The notes: a model not told the origin generated them from the letters alone. A stretch of DNA of 64,000 nt from Halococcus salsus (GCF_009900715.1 NZ_JAAAJC010000003.1:124001-188000); one strand, 5' to 3'; counted from the stretch's first letter, positions 16,785 through 25,339 are shown. Program-made: numbers and translations.

Positions 16785-18575
16785 ATGGACGACCGGCCGG
16801 ACGACGTGTTCGAGCGCTTGACGGCCGAGCGCGTGCTCACGGAGCACCACCCGGTCTACGACGTCACCGCCCACGGTGCGACCGGCGACGGAACGACCGA
16901 CGACACCGCCGCGGTCCAAGCCGCGCTCGACGCCGCCGACGAGGAGGGCGGCGGGGTCGTCTACCTCCCCGCCGGCACCTACTACACGACCTACAGCCTG
17001 CTCTACGGCTCCGACCTCGTGGTCTACGGCCCGGCGGCCACGATCGCGTTCGAGCCGAGCCACGAGGACGCCACAGCACTGGTCTCGAAGAGCTTCGATG
17101 GCTCCGTCGAGACCTCGCGCGTCACGATCCAGGGACTCACGGTCGAGTCAGTCGACCCCGAGAAAGGCAACGGGATCGGGATGGCGAAGGCCGCAGACAT
17201 GGCGGTGAAGGCGTGTCAGACCCACGGCCTCAACTGGCACCTCGTCGACATCGCGGGTGCGACGGACGTGCTGGTCGCCGACTGCTACGCCGCGAACCTC
17301 GACACCGCGGCCTACCAGGCCGACAACCTGACCTCCGACGGTGGCCTCGTCGTAGAGCACGAGGACGGCACCACCGAGGGCGCGGTGGTCGACGGGACCA
17401 CCAACCGGAACGTCGACATCGCCGGCAACGTCGCGGCGGACTGCGGCCGCGGGGTCCACCTCCACCGCGACGGCGGCCACGACCTGACTGTACGGGACAA
17501 CAAGATCAGGGGCTGTACCGGGGTCGGGATCCTCGGCGACCCGGAGATGACGTGGCACGACGTCGTCGTCGCCGGCAACATCGTCGAGGGCAATGGAGGA
17601 TCCAGCGGGATCCGCCTCGACGGCGAGTACACCAACCTCTCGATAGCGAACAACACCGTCCGCGACCACGGCGCGTGGGGGATCGCGGTCCACCCCGGTG
17701 AGGACGAACCCGACTCGCTCCCGCGGGGTGTCACGGTTCGGGACAACACCGTCGAGCGGGTCGCGGGGACCGGCATCGCCGTCGACGGTGCGGCGGGCGA
17801 AGTCGTCGACAACTACGTCTACGGGGTGGCGCACGGAACCGGGACGGGAAGCGGGACCGACGGTGCGTCGCCGGATTCGGCCCACGCCGGGGTTACGGTC
17901 GAGGGCTGTGACGGCATCTCGGTCAGGGGGAACGTCCTCAGGGACCTCGGTGGGATCGGCGTGGTCTGTCGCGACGGCTCGACCGACGTAGTGGTGGCGG
18001 ACAACGACGTCGACGGCGCGGTGTGGGGGATCGCCTGTTTCGCCGACGCCGGGTCGGTCGGTGGCGTCGATATCCGGGCCAACAAGGTGGTCGGCGGGCC
18101 GGAGGCTCGCGGCGGGGTGTGGGCCGAGGCGGGGGTTCGCTACCGGATCGACGACAACACGGTCACGGGCGTCGACGTCGGCGTCTCGGTCGTGGCGGCG
18201 ACGGACCTCCACCTCACCGGTAACGACGGTATCGGGGATCGGGACGGGTCGGGAGCCGTCGGCTATCGGGTCCGCGACTGTACGGACGCGGTGGTGCGCG
18301 ACAACGACGCGACGCGATTCGACCAGTCGACGGTGATCGACGGGGCCTCCGGAGACGTTCGAGCCGACGTACCCGATACCGGGCTCACCGTCGGCAGCGA
18401 CTGCGAGGGGGTTCGGGCGACGTTCGAGGGCGACCAGCCACCCGAGGCGGGCGCGTTCGCGGTCGGGAGCCGGGTTCGTCACACCGCTCCCGCCGCGGGC
18501 GGCCACCTCGGATGGGTCTGCGTCGCGGCCGGGTCGCCCGGTCGCTGGAAGCCGTACGGTCGGATCGAGAAGTGA
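16785..18575 (+). CDS. Right-handed parallel beta-helix protein (pectate-lyase-3/GH28-like)
   Basis: A 596-residue protein. The start of the beta helix is recognisable as YDVTAHGATGDGTTDDTAAVQAALDAA and GGGVVYLPAGTY, the pectate-lyase-3 superfamily signature. Many imperfect repeats follow of the type VVAGNIVEGN, LSIANNTVRDH, VTVRDNTVERV, ISVRGNVLRDL and VVVADNDVDGA (about residues 190-500), each a coil of the helix. Members bind or cleave polysaccharide, but no signal peptide is seen, so export is unproven. ATG at 16785 has GGTGGTGA 7 bases upstream; a TTG at 16749 with 12 more residues is an alternative. Confidence 0.82.
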   Translation: MDDRPDDVFERLTAERVLTEHHPVYDVTAHGATGDGTTDDTAAVQAALDAADEEGGGVVYLPAGTYYTTYSLLYGSDLVVYGPAATIAFEPSHEDATALVSKSFDGSVETSRVTIQGLTVESVDPEKGNGIGMAKAADMAVKACQTHGLNWHLVDIAGATDVLVADCYAANLDTAAYQADNLTSDGGLVVEHEDGTTEGAVVDGTTNRNVDIAGNVAADCGRGVHLHRDGGHDLTVRDNKIRGCTGVGILGDPEMTWHDVVVAGNIVEGNGGSSGIRLDGEYTNLSIANNTVRDHGAWGIAVHPGEDEPDSLPRGVTVRDNTVERVAGTGIAVDGAAGEVVDNYVYGVAHGTGTGSGTDGASPDSAHAGVTVEGCDGISVRGNVLRDLGGIGVVCRDGSTDVVVADNDVDGAVWGIACFADAGSVGGVDIRANKVVGGPEARGGVWAEAGVRYRIDDNTVTGVDVGVSVVAATDLHLTGNDGIGDRDGSGAVGYRVRDCTDAVVRDNDATRFDQSTVIDGASGDVRADVPDTGLTVGSDCEGVRATFEGDQPPEAGAFAVGSRVRHTAPAAGGHLGWVCVAAGSPGRWKPYGRIEK

Positions 18576-18626
18576 GTCGGCCGGTTCGTGCCCGGAACGT
18601 GACTCCCCCGGTCGCGTCGGTCCCGT

Positions 18627-18887
18627 TCAGTCGTCGCCGGCGATCCGGTTCGCGACCGGCGGCGTGAGCTTGTACCGATTTTGGCGCGCGTCCTCGATAC
18701 AGATCCCCTTCTCGACGGTTCCGGCACGTTGGAGCTGTTCGAGTGCGTTCCGCACCGTTCGTCCCGAGAGCCGCGACTGTTCGATGATCTCCTTTTGGGT
18801 GAGCGACCCCCGGTACTCGAGGACCTTCACGACGAGCTTCGCGCTCGGCGAGAGACCGTCCGTCCATCCCGATTCGGATCTACTCAT
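18627..18887 (-). CDS. Small winged-helix regulator, paralogue of 45160-45429
   Basis: An 86-residue DNA-binding protein. SPSAKLVVKVLEYRGSLTQK, then IIEQSRLSGRTVRNALEQL is a classic helix-turn-helix and AGTVEKGICIEDARQNRYKL forms the wing. The protein at 45160-45429 has the same layout (PPSAKLVFKVLEYNGTLTQK, LSARTVRYALERLE, DARQN.YE). A TATA box 27 bases upstream predicts a leaderless mRNA. Target unknown; it is divergent from the AIR-synthase-like gene. Confidence 0.83.
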   Translation of the reverse strand: MSRSESGWTDGLSPSAKLVVKVLEYRGSLTQKEIIEQSRLSGRTVRNALEQLQRAGTVEKGICIEDARQNRYKLTPPVANRIAGDD

Positions 18888-18911
18888 CGAAATACGTAGG
18901 GCCGGAACGCG

Positions 18912-18917
18912 AATAAA
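18912..18917 (-). promoter_or_regulatory. TATA box of the small winged-helix gene
   Basis: On the minus strand, TTTATT within CGTTTATTCG is centred 27 bases upstream of the start at 18887. The paralogous regulator at 45429 has a TATA box at the same distance. Confidence 0.55.
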
Positions 18918-19015
18918 CGTATCGGAGATCCAATAACTTGAAAGCTGGATTATAAACTCGTCTGACTAGTTCCGGGGATCGAACCGGGTTTTACCACTGA
19001 GTTCGTAGACGAACC

Positions 19016-20029
19016 ATGCCCGACTCCGGCAAGGTCGACGGGCGGTTCTTCGACCGGCATATCTACCCCCACCTGGGTGCCTCGCGGGCGGAGGTCCGGG
19101 TGGGGCCACGACACGGCGTCGATTTCGGGGTCGTCGACGTTGGCGAACGCTCGCTGGTGGTGGCGACGGACCCGATATCGATCGTCCCCGACCTCGGTTT
19201 CGAGCGCGCCGCGCGGTTCGCCTTCGACGTGGTCTGTGCCGACGTCGCGGTCTCGGGCCTCCCGCCGGCGTACCTCTCGGTGAACTTCACCCTCCCACCC
19301 GAGATGACCGACGCGGAGTTCGCGACGGTCTGGGAAACCATCGACGAGGAGGCGCGTGAGTTGGGAACCAGCGTGGTCGCGGGCCACACCGCGCGCTACG
19401 CGGGCTGTTCGTACCCGTGGGTCGGCGGAGCCACCGTGCTGGCGGTCGGCGACCCCGAGGAGATGGTCTCCCCCGACGGCGCACGGCCCGGCGACGACCT
19501 CCTGCTCACCACGGGACCGGGCGTCGAGGCCGTCGGGCTCCTGACGACGCTGTTCGGCGACGAGATGGATCTCCCCGAATCGACCCTCGACGCCGCCCGC
19601 GAGCGGTTCGGCGAGGCGCGCGGCGTGCGCGACGCGCTCACCGCCGCGGCCGCCGGCCCGGTGACGGCGATGCACGACGTCACCGAGGGCGGGCTCGCCG
19701 CCGCGCTCTGCGAGTTCGCCGGGAGCGCCGGGGTCCGGATCGACGTCGAGCGCGAGGCCGTCCCGATGCGCCCCGGCGTCGAACCCGTCTGTACCTATCA
19801 CGACCTCGACCCGTGGCGCGTGACGAGTTCCGGGAGCCTCCTGGTCGCGGTCGACCCGGCGGGCACTGACCAAGTCCTCGACGCGCTCGCCGACCGCGGG
19901 ACGACGGCCGCGGTCGTCGGTCGCGTCGACGGGGGCGAGGGGGCGTTCGTCGACGGAAGTCGGCTCGACCACCCGCGAGTCGACCGCTCGTGGGACGTCT
20001 ACGCCGACTACGCCGGGGGAGCGGACTGA
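19016..20029 (+). CDS. AIR synthase-related protein (HypE/ThiL/PurM superfamily)
   Basis: A 337-residue protein of the PurM-type ATP-binding superfamily. Evidence is the N-terminal GVDFGVVDVGERSLVVATDPIS (metal-ATP aspartates), CADVAVSGLPPAYLSVNFTLP, GHTARY, MHDVTEGGLAAALCEFA in the C-terminal domain, and WRVTSSGSLLVAV. It is closest in look to the stand-alone HypE-like proteins of organisms without hydrogenase; no hyp genes are nearby. Reaction unknown. A TATA-like TTATAAAC near 18950 may drive it with a leader of about 40 bases. Confidence 0.8.
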   Translation: MPDSGKVDGRFFDRHIYPHLGASRAEVRVGPRHGVDFGVVDVGERSLVVATDPISIVPDLGFERAARFAFDVVCADVAVSGLPPAYLSVNFTLPPEMTDAEFATVWETIDEEARELGTSVVAGHTARYAGCSYPWVGGATVLAVGDPEEMVSPDGARPGDDLLLTTGPGVEAVGLLTTLFGDEMDLPESTLDAARERFGEARGVRDALTAAAAGPVTAMHDVTEGGLAAALCEFAGSAGVRIDVEREAVPMRPGVEPVCTYHDLDPWRVTSSGSLLVAVDPAGTDQVLDALADRGTTAAVVGRVDGGEGAFVDGSRLDHPRVDRSWDVYADYAGGAD

Positions 20030-20065
20030 GGGGTCGCGGGCGACCGACAACGAATGCAGGCGACA

Positions 20066-20160
20066 CTTCTATACTCCCGTGCTTCGACCCACCGAGTGAG
20101 CGCCCGTAATGGGCGACCGTCGCCACGCGGATAGGTGACGGACCAGCTTGAAACACAATC
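20066..20160 (+). promoter_or_regulatory. Promoter and structured leader of the 6-phosphogluconate dehydrogenase operon
   Basis: A TATA-like TTCTATACT (about 20067-20075) predicts transcription from about 20098. The leader then starts with a hairpin CGCCC (20101-20105)/GGGCG (20111-20115), followed by a second stem CCGTCGCC (20117-20124)/GGTGACGG (20134-20141, one G-U pair). An unpaired stretch of 19 bases leads to the ATG at 20161. Most other genes here are leaderless, so a folded leader is notable. Confidence 0.5.
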
Positions 20161-21201
20161 ATGGCAGACACAAACCAAGAACTGGGGATCGTCGGACTCG
20201 GAAAGATCGGCGGTAACCTCGCGAAACAGGCCGTCGAGAAGGACATTCGGGTGGTCGGCTTCGACACGGAGGACCGCCCGGACCTCGAAGACGAGGGCGT
20301 CGAGGTCCACGACGCCGGCGAGTACGACACGCTCGTCGAGGAGCTCGACACGCCACGGGTGGTCTACCTCTCGCTGCCCGCCGGCGACCTGATCGACAGC
20401 GAACTCGACAGCCTCCTCGAAGTGCTCGACGAGGGCGACGTCGTGATGGACGGCGGGAACTCCTTCTGGCGCGACTCGATGCGCCGCGAGGAGCGCGCCT
20501 GGGACGAGGGCGTCTACTACCTCGACACCGGGACCAGCGGCGGCCCGCCCCGGGCGAGCGAGGGGGCCTGCTTCATGGTCGGCGGCAAGGAGGAGGGCTT
20601 CGAGATCGCCGAACCCTACCTCGACACGCTCTCCGTGGAGGGCGGTCTGCTCCACGTCGGCCCGCCGGGCAGCGGCCACTTCGTGAAGCTCGTCCACAAC
20701 GGCATCGAGTTCGGGATGCTCCAGTCGATCGCCGAGGGGGTCGAGCTCCTCAAGTCCGGCCAGTTCGACGTCGACATGGCCGACGTCTTCCACAACTGGT
20801 CGAACGGGGCGGTAATCGAGAGCTGGCTCGTCAAGCTGATGGAGATGGGCCTGCGCAAAGAGGACCAGCAGTCGGACGCCCCCGACTTCGAGGAGATCCC
20901 GAACTACATCGAGGACACCGGCGAGGTCAACTGGCTCGTGAGCGAGGCCTACAAGGGCGAGACGCCGATTCCCGTCATCTCCCAGTCGGTGACCGAACTC
21001 TTCAAATCACGGGGCCAACAACGTCACGCCTACCGTGCGATCGCGCTGATGCGACACGGCTTCGGGACCCACCCGTTCGGCGAGGACGACACCATCCGGC
21101 GGGAGCGGTTCTCGGGCCGGGTCGACAACGAGGCGCGCCACGACCTGCGTGACGCCGAGAACATGGACCCGGTCGGCCCGCTGGCCGACGAAGACGCCTG
21201 A
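20161..21201 (+). CDS. gnd: 6-phosphogluconate dehydrogenase (decarboxylating), short form
   Basis: A 346-residue enzyme of the GndA/YqeC-like short 6PGDH class. N-terminal Rossmann motif GIVGLGKIGGNLAKQ, then VMDGGNSFWRDS, TGTSGGPPRASEGACFMVGG (substrate loop) and HFVKLVHNGIEFGMLQ with the catalytic K-x2-H-N. It oxidises 6-phosphogluconate to ribulose-5-phosphate plus CO2. The gene for ribose-5-phosphate isomerase follows after 7 bases, so the two next steps of the oxidative pentose phosphate route are one operon. The route has been reported in Haloferax. Confidence 0.94.
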   Translation: MADTNQELGIVGLGKIGGNLAKQAVEKDIRVVGFDTEDRPDLEDEGVEVHDAGEYDTLVEELDTPRVVYLSLPAGDLIDSELDSLLEVLDEGDVVMDGGNSFWRDSMRREERAWDEGVYYLDTGTSGGPPRASEGACFMVGGKEEGFEIAEPYLDTLSVEGGLLHVGPPGSGHFVKLVHNGIEFGMLQSIAEGVELLKSGQFDVDMADVFHNWSNGAVIESWLVKLMEMGLRKEDQQSDAPDFEEIPNYIEDTGEVNWLVSEAYKGETPIPVISQSVTELFKSRGQQRHAYRAIALMRHGFGTHPFGEDDTIRRERFSGRVDNEARHDLRDAENMDPVGPLADEDA

Positions 21202-21208
21202 TCCAACC

Positions 21209-22078
21209 ATGGCAAAAGAATTCACCGACGACGACAACGACATCCAGGTGTGGGCCGAGAGCGAGGCCGACACCATCGAAAAGGCACGCGAGGAACTCGA
21301 CGCGGCGGGCGTCGAGATGAGCGAGGAGGAGATCAAAGACCACATCGAGGTCATCCCCTCGCCGAACCGGATCAAGTCCGGCGCGGACGGCGTCTTCGAC
21401 GCCCGACGCCGACGCGGCGGCATCCGCACCGCTCAGGACCTCATCGAGGACGGTATGGACGTCGGCCTCGGCACCGGCAGCACGACCGCGTGGGCGGTCG
21501 CCGAGATCGGTCGCATGATCCGCCACGGCGAGCTCGAAGACGTTCGCGGCGTGGCGACCTCGCTCCAGAGCCACGAACTCGCGAAGGAGGCCGGTATTCC
21601 CCTCGTGAACCTCGACGCCGTCACCGAACTCGACATCACCATCGACGGTGCCGACCAGTACTCCGAGGACGAACCCACCGTCATCAAGGGCGGCGGCGGT
21701 GCCCACGCCCGCGAGAAAGTGGTCGACGCGATGGCCGATCGACTGGTCATCGCCACCGACGAGGAGAAGGCCACCGACCCGCTCGACTTCCCCGTCCCCG
21801 TGGAAGTCATGCCCGACGCCCGCGAGGTCGTCTCGAAGGACATCCGCGAGGTGGGCGGCGAGCCCGAACTCCGGATGGCGGTCAAGAAGGACGGTCCCGT
21901 CTTCACCGCGAACGGCAACCTCGTTCTGGATGTGGACTTCGGCGGCCTCGACGATACGGCGGGGACCGCACGCGACCTCGAGAAGATCCCGGGGATCCTC
22001 GAACACGGTATCTTCCTCGACATGGTCGACACGGTCTACCTCGGCACCGAGGACGACGTCGACGTCCTCGAGTTCTGA
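21209..22078 (+). CDS. rpiA: Ribose-5-phosphate isomerase A with N-terminal extension
   Basis: A 289-residue protein. The RpiA core starts near residue 70: AQDLIEDGMDVGLGTGSTTAW (phosphate loop), then ATSLQSHELAKEAGIPL, DITIDGADQ (catalytic aspartates), IKGGGGAHAREKVV and DEEKATDPL. It interconverts ribulose-5-phosphate and ribose-5-phosphate. Bacterial RpiA is about 220 residues; here 65-70 acidic, helical residues precede the core (DIQVWAESEADTIEKAREEL, MSEEEIKDHIEVI). The ATG at 21209 lies just after the dehydrogenase stop, and the extension has normal codon use, so it is probably real. Confidence 0.92.
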   Translation: MAKEFTDDDNDIQVWAESEADTIEKAREELDAAGVEMSEEEIKDHIEVIPSPNRIKSGADGVFDARRRRGGIRTAQDLIEDGMDVGLGTGSTTAWAVAEIGRMIRHGELEDVRGVATSLQSHELAKEAGIPLVNLDAVTELDITIDGADQYSEDEPTVIKGGGGAHAREKVVDAMADRLVIATDEEKATDPLDFPVPVEVMPDAREVVSKDIREVGGEPELRMAVKKDGPVFTANGNLVLDVDFGGLDDTAGTARDLEKIPGILEHGIFLDMVDTVYLGTEDDVDVLEF

Positions 22079-22122
22079 GGGAACCTCTCGAAGTTTTTCG
22101 CCGGCGATCGGTCCCGTAGCGT

Positions 22123-22941
22123 TCAGTCCGTCGTTCGGTCGGCGAGCCGCGAGACCCGACGAAGGAAGGTCCGGAGTTCGGTGTATGCTGCCTCGTACTC
22201 GTCGAGGAAGACGTAGTGACCGGCGTCGGGAACGTGGACGAGCCGGCCATCCTGAAGGTGGTTCGCGACGTCGAGGTCGGCCCGCCGCCCCTCGATACCG
22301 AGGTCGCGCCGGAAGACCAGTGTGGGACAGGTGATCGCCTCGAACGCCTCGGCCACCGGCGGGTGGTCTTCGGCGACCTTCACCGCGTTCGGGTGACACT
22401 CGTCGACCGATTCGGCGAGCCGTCTGATATGTTCTGTATCGTGCTCGTCGTCGTAGTCGGCGACCCGCGCTTCGACCGAGCGCGCCTGCCGTTCGCGGAG
22501 GTGTTCGCGGGCGCGGGCCCGTGTCTCGTCGGTGTCCACGTCCGGCAGGTCGCGGAATCGGGCAGGATCTTCGAGCACCAGCCCGCGCGGGAGGTCGGGG
22601 TGGGTCGCGGCCGCCCACGCGACCGTCGCCGCGCCCATCGAATGTCCGAGGAGGATCGGGTTCGCGAGGTTGAGTTCCCTGATCAGAGAAACGAGGTCCG
22701 CGACCCGCGTATCGATATCGTAGCCCGTCTCGGGTGCGTCCGAGCGGCCGTGACCGCGGGCGTCGTAGGCGACGATCTCGTAGTCGGCGGCGAGGTCCGA
22801 GCCGAGCGGGAGCCACCGGCGGCCGTTGTCGTAGAGCCCGTGAGCCATGAGTATCGGCGGGCCGCTACCCGTCCGATAGCACTGGAGGTGGACGCCGTCG
22901 ACCGAGACGGCCTCGGTCGTCCACCGGTCGGGGAGATCCAC
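22123..22941 (-). CDS. Alpha/beta hydrolase
   Basis: A 272-residue hydrolase. The oxyanion-hole strand is PPILMAHGLYDNGRRW, the nucleophile elbow is LLGHSMGAAT (serine), the acid follows CPTLVFRRD, and the catalytic histidine is in VPDAGHYVFLDE. A cap domain (about residues 125-195) is charged. Substrate unknown (esterase, lactonase or epoxide hydrolase are possible). It lies 57 bases after the gene at 22999-23403 on the same strand. Confidence 0.88.
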   Translation of the reverse strand: MDLPDRWTTEAVSVDGVHLQCYRTGSGPPILMAHGLYDNGRRWLPLGSDLAADYEIVAYDARGHGRSDAPETGYDIDTRVADLVSLIRELNLANPILLGHSMGAATVAWAAATHPDLPRGLVLEDPARFRDLPDVDTDETRARAREHLRERQARSVEARVADYDDEHDTEHIRRLAESVDECHPNAVKVAEDHPPVAEAFEAITCPTLVFRRDLGIEGRRADLDVANHLQDGRLVHVPDAGHYVFLDEYEAAYTELRTFLRRVSRLADRTTD

Positions 22942-22998
22942 GAGCGGGGTTCGTCCGTCGGCGAGAAGGCGTTTGTCATCCGATTCGGGGACGGCGCG

Positions 22999-23403
22999 CT
23001 ATCGGTCGGGTGCGTCCTCGGCGTCGGAACGTCGGCCGGGGATGACGGTCCCCCGGTTCGTCGAGTCCGCGTCGTGGATCCCGAAGGGGAGTTCGGCATC
23101 CGCTTCGAGCACCCAGAGGTGATAGGAGTTGGTGTCGTCGACGAGGCGCTCGGCCGGCGGGTAGACTTCGAGCGCCGCCCGGTCCTCGCCGAAGAGCTCG
23201 TTCTTGAGTTCGAAGAGGTCGTACCAGTCGTGGGTCGGCGAGTCGTCGACCCGGTGGATCTCGACGTGGGTGAACCGCCCCCACGAGGTCTCGTGGTCGC
23301 CGCGGTCGACGACGTGGTAGTCGCCGTGCGTCTCGACGCCCGGCGGGATCCGCATGCCCGTCACGGGCGATCCGTCGTCCGATCGGTCCTCGTCTCGATC
23401 CAT
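22999..23403 (-). CDS. Conserved haloarchaeal protein (134 aa), function unknown
   Basis: A 134-residue acidic protein. Conserved-looking blocks are MRIPPGVETHGDYHVVDRGDH, FTHVEIHRVDD, DWYDLFELKNELFG and SYHLWVLEADAELPFGIHD. No catalytic signature is evident. It is the likely first gene of a pair with the alpha/beta hydrolase. There may be a more internal start (M17), since the first 16 residues are a low-complexity acidic stretch. Confidence 0.72.
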   Translation of the reverse strand: MDRDEDRSDDGSPVTGMRIPPGVETHGDYHVVDRGDHETSWGRFTHVEIHRVDDSPTHDWYDLFELKNELFGEDRAALEVYPPAERLVDDTNSYHLWVLEADAELPFGIHDADSTNRGTVIPGRRSDAEDAPDR

Positions 23404-23586
23404 GAAGGCTCCGTGTTCGCCGATGGACGAGAACGTTTCGCCGAACGATGCCGAGGGATGACGGCCTAATCGAACCCGCTCCGAGGACTGGCTGCTTGGA
23501 GGTACGGCGAGCGAGTCGGTTTTGAACCGTTGCTACAGGGTGAGGTTCGGCGGCATATCGGGTGCTGCTGTGACGAGGTGAAAACC

Positions 23587-23742
23587 TTACTCCTCAGCGA
23601 GCTTCGTGTACGTCTTCGCGTTGACTTCGCGGTTGATCTTCGCGAGTTCACGCACCGCCTTGCGCCGGTCAGTATCGTTCTCGGCCGTCCGCGCCTGCCT
23701 ACGAAGCTCTTTCCGTATTTCGCGGTGAGCTATCTCGTCCAT
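23587..23742 (-). CDS. Small charged protein (51 aa), putative antitoxin partner of Doc
   Basis: A 51-residue protein: MDEIAHREIRKELRRQARTA, then ENDTDRRKAVRELAKINREV and a short tail ending KLAEE. It is almost all helix and very rich in Arg, Lys and Glu, unlike the acidic norm of this genome. It follows the Doc/Fic toxin gene by 35 bases on the same strand, so it is probably its partner. In classic phd-doc modules the antitoxin is upstream; here the order is reversed. No similarity to Phd is obvious by eye. Confidence 0.6.
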   Translation of the reverse strand: MDEIAHREIRKELRRQARTAENDTDRRKAVRELAKINREVNAKTYTKLAEE

Positions 23743-23777
23743 GGTTCTCCGCTCCTTGTTTGGTGGTCCATCGGTTT

Positions 23778-24188
23778 TTACTCTTCGGCCTTCGTGGCAT
23801 GGGATTCACAGTACGACACTACTGCATCCATGTCCACGCTCGATTCGTCAGTGGCGAACTCACGGAGGATCGCCCGAACCCCGCTATCGTCGTGATTGAA
23901 TTCGTATCCGTTCAGGTCGTAGAACGTCTCGGTTGCATTCAGCGCCGTTCGTTTGTTCCCGTCCCAAAACACGTGTCCTGCTGCGAGCAGGCGCATGAGG
24001 TGAGCCGCCTTCTCGTGGATGGTTTCGGGAACTTGATTGTAATATCCGACCGAGACATAGAGCAGCGCCGACTCAACTCCACCCGGGTTTTTGACACCAC
24101 CGTCGGCTTTCGGGTCGTTGGTGATAATATCCTCATGCATCGTGTGAACGTCCTCAATCGTCGGATAGAGAAGCTCCTCAGCGCTCAT
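23778..24188 (-). CDS. doc: Doc/Fic family death-on-curing toxin
   Basis: A 136-residue Fic-fold protein. The catalytic loop is HVFWDGNKRTALNAT (around residue 72), matching H-x-F-x-D-G-N-K-R-T. The N-terminus LLYPTIEDVHTMHEDI and the block GGVESALLYVSVGYYNQ are also typical of Doc. Doc toxins phosphorylate EF-Tu/EF1A-like factors in bacteria and arrest translation; the archaeal target is not known. Local base composition is lower in GC than in neighbouring genes, suggesting acquisition by transfer. A small downstream gene is the candidate antitoxin. Confidence 0.88.
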   Translation of the reverse strand: MSAEELLYPTIEDVHTMHEDIITNDPKADGGVKNPGGVESALLYVSVGYYNQVPETIHEKAAHLMRLLAAGHVFWDGNKRTALNATETFYDLNGYEFNHDDSGVRAILREFATDESSVDMDAVVSYCESHATKAEE

Positions 24189-24347
24189 CCGTCTTCATTC
24201 ACCGACGAGTCGAGCCGTGTCCATACATCTCTTTGCAATAGACCAACACGGGGCTAAAGCAATCGAAACGCCAGCCATGCTTGAGAGAAATCGGCGGAAT
24301 TCCGTCGCGAAAAGCAATGACTGGTAGTTACAAGCCACGTTTGCAGC

Positions 24348-25214
24348 TTAGACCTCGACGACGGGGTTCTCGAGCAGTCCGATGTTCTCGATGTCGATCG
24401 AGACGTGGTCGCCCTCTTCGAGCGTGAAGTCGTCGGGGACGAGCGAGGTGCCGGTCATCAACACGGAGAGCTCGGGGATCGCGTTGTGGCGCGTGAGGTA
24501 CGAGACGAGTTCCTCGGGCGTGCGCACCATCTGGTCGGTCGAGGTGGCCCCGTCGAACATCGTCTCGCCGTCGCGCTCGATCGTCATCGAGAAGTCGAGG
24601 TCGTTGGGGTCGCCGACGGTCTCTGGCGAGGCGATGCAGGGGCCGATAGCGGCACATCGGTCGTAGATCTTGGCCTGCGGGAGGTAGAGCGGGTTCTCCC
24701 CTTCGATCGACCGGCTCGACATGTCGTTACCGATGGTGTAGCCCACGATCTCGCCCCGGAAGACCACGACCGCGAGTTCGGGTTCGGGGACGTCCCAGTC
24801 CGAGTCGCTTCTGACCCCGACGGCCTCGCCGGGCCCCATCGTGCGCTCGGGGGTCGCCTTGAAAAAGATCTCCGGGCGCTCGTTCTCGAAGGCACCCTGG
24901 TACATCTCGCCACGACCGCTCTCCTCCTCGCGTGCGTCGCTGCTGATCTGGTAGGTCACACCCGCGGCCCAGACCTCGTCGGGCATCGCCGGGATCGTGA
25001 CGTTCTCGACGACCGCACCGGCGTCGAGCAGCGGCGCGTCGTCGATGACCCCCTCGGCCACCTCGTCGACGGTGGTTCCCTCGACCTCGGCGACGGTGGC
25101 GAGGTCGACGAACGAGGTGAGCCCGTCGCGGGCTGCCGTCAGGTCGTAGGCCTTCTCGTCGTCGCGGACGACGAACTTCGGCACGTCATCGAGCGTGGTG
25201 CGGTAGTATCGCAT
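24348..25214 (-). CDS. FAH-family 2-keto-3-deoxy-sugar-acid dehydratase (XacE/KdaD-like)
   Basis: A 288-residue fumarylacetoacetate-hydrolase-family protein. Key blocks are WAAGVTYQISSDAREEESG, RPEIFFKATPERTMGPGE, EPELAVVVF (metal ligand E-x-E style) and GYTIGNDMSSRSIEGENPLYLPQAK. This arrangement matches archaeal 2-keto-3-deoxy-pentonate dehydratases, which make alpha-ketoglutarate semialdehyde in oxidative xylose and arabinose degradation. The divergent neighbour at 25340 is a suitable semialdehyde dehydrogenase, which supports the assignment. Exact sugar acid is inference. Confidence 0.8.
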   Translation of the reverse strand: MRYYRTTLDDVPKFVVRDDEKAYDLTAARDGLTSFVDLATVAEVEGTTVDEVAEGVIDDAPLLDAGAVVENVTIPAMPDEVWAAGVTYQISSDAREEESGRGEMYQGAFENERPEIFFKATPERTMGPGEAVGVRSDSDWDVPEPELAVVVFRGEIVGYTIGNDMSSRSIEGENPLYLPQAKIYDRCAAIGPCIASPETVGDPNDLDFSMTIERDGETMFDGATSTDQMVRTPEELVSYLTRHNAIPELSVLMTGTSLVPDDFTLEEGDHVSIDIENIGLLENPVVEV

Positions 25215-25339
25215 GGCCACGGTACGACCTCCCTGCACAAAAGTCACCCCGGTTGGAGCCCGAGATCTGTCACGATCGATCGGTTTACTTGCCAACACAA
25301 CCGAAAAGAAAAGGGGTGGTCGGCTCCGAGGGGGAGGTG

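Noticed and set aside
18972-19001. tRNA-like T-arm (minus strand GGTTCGATCC in a partial stem) next to a D-arm-like CTCAGTGGTAA
   Set aside because: The stem has only 4 of 5 pairs, the presumed acceptor end is AT-rich and unpaired, and no anticodon arm lies between the two parts. No tRNA or att site can be supported.
23404-23586. Gap between the 134-residue protein and the Doc partner
   Set aside because: Searched for an RNA gene or further antitoxin; only short biased frames are present.
24189-24347. Possible antitoxin upstream of the Doc gene
   Set aside because: Only a 27-codon frame is open, ending 4 bases before the toxin start, with no antitoxin-like sequence; the downstream small gene is the better candidate.
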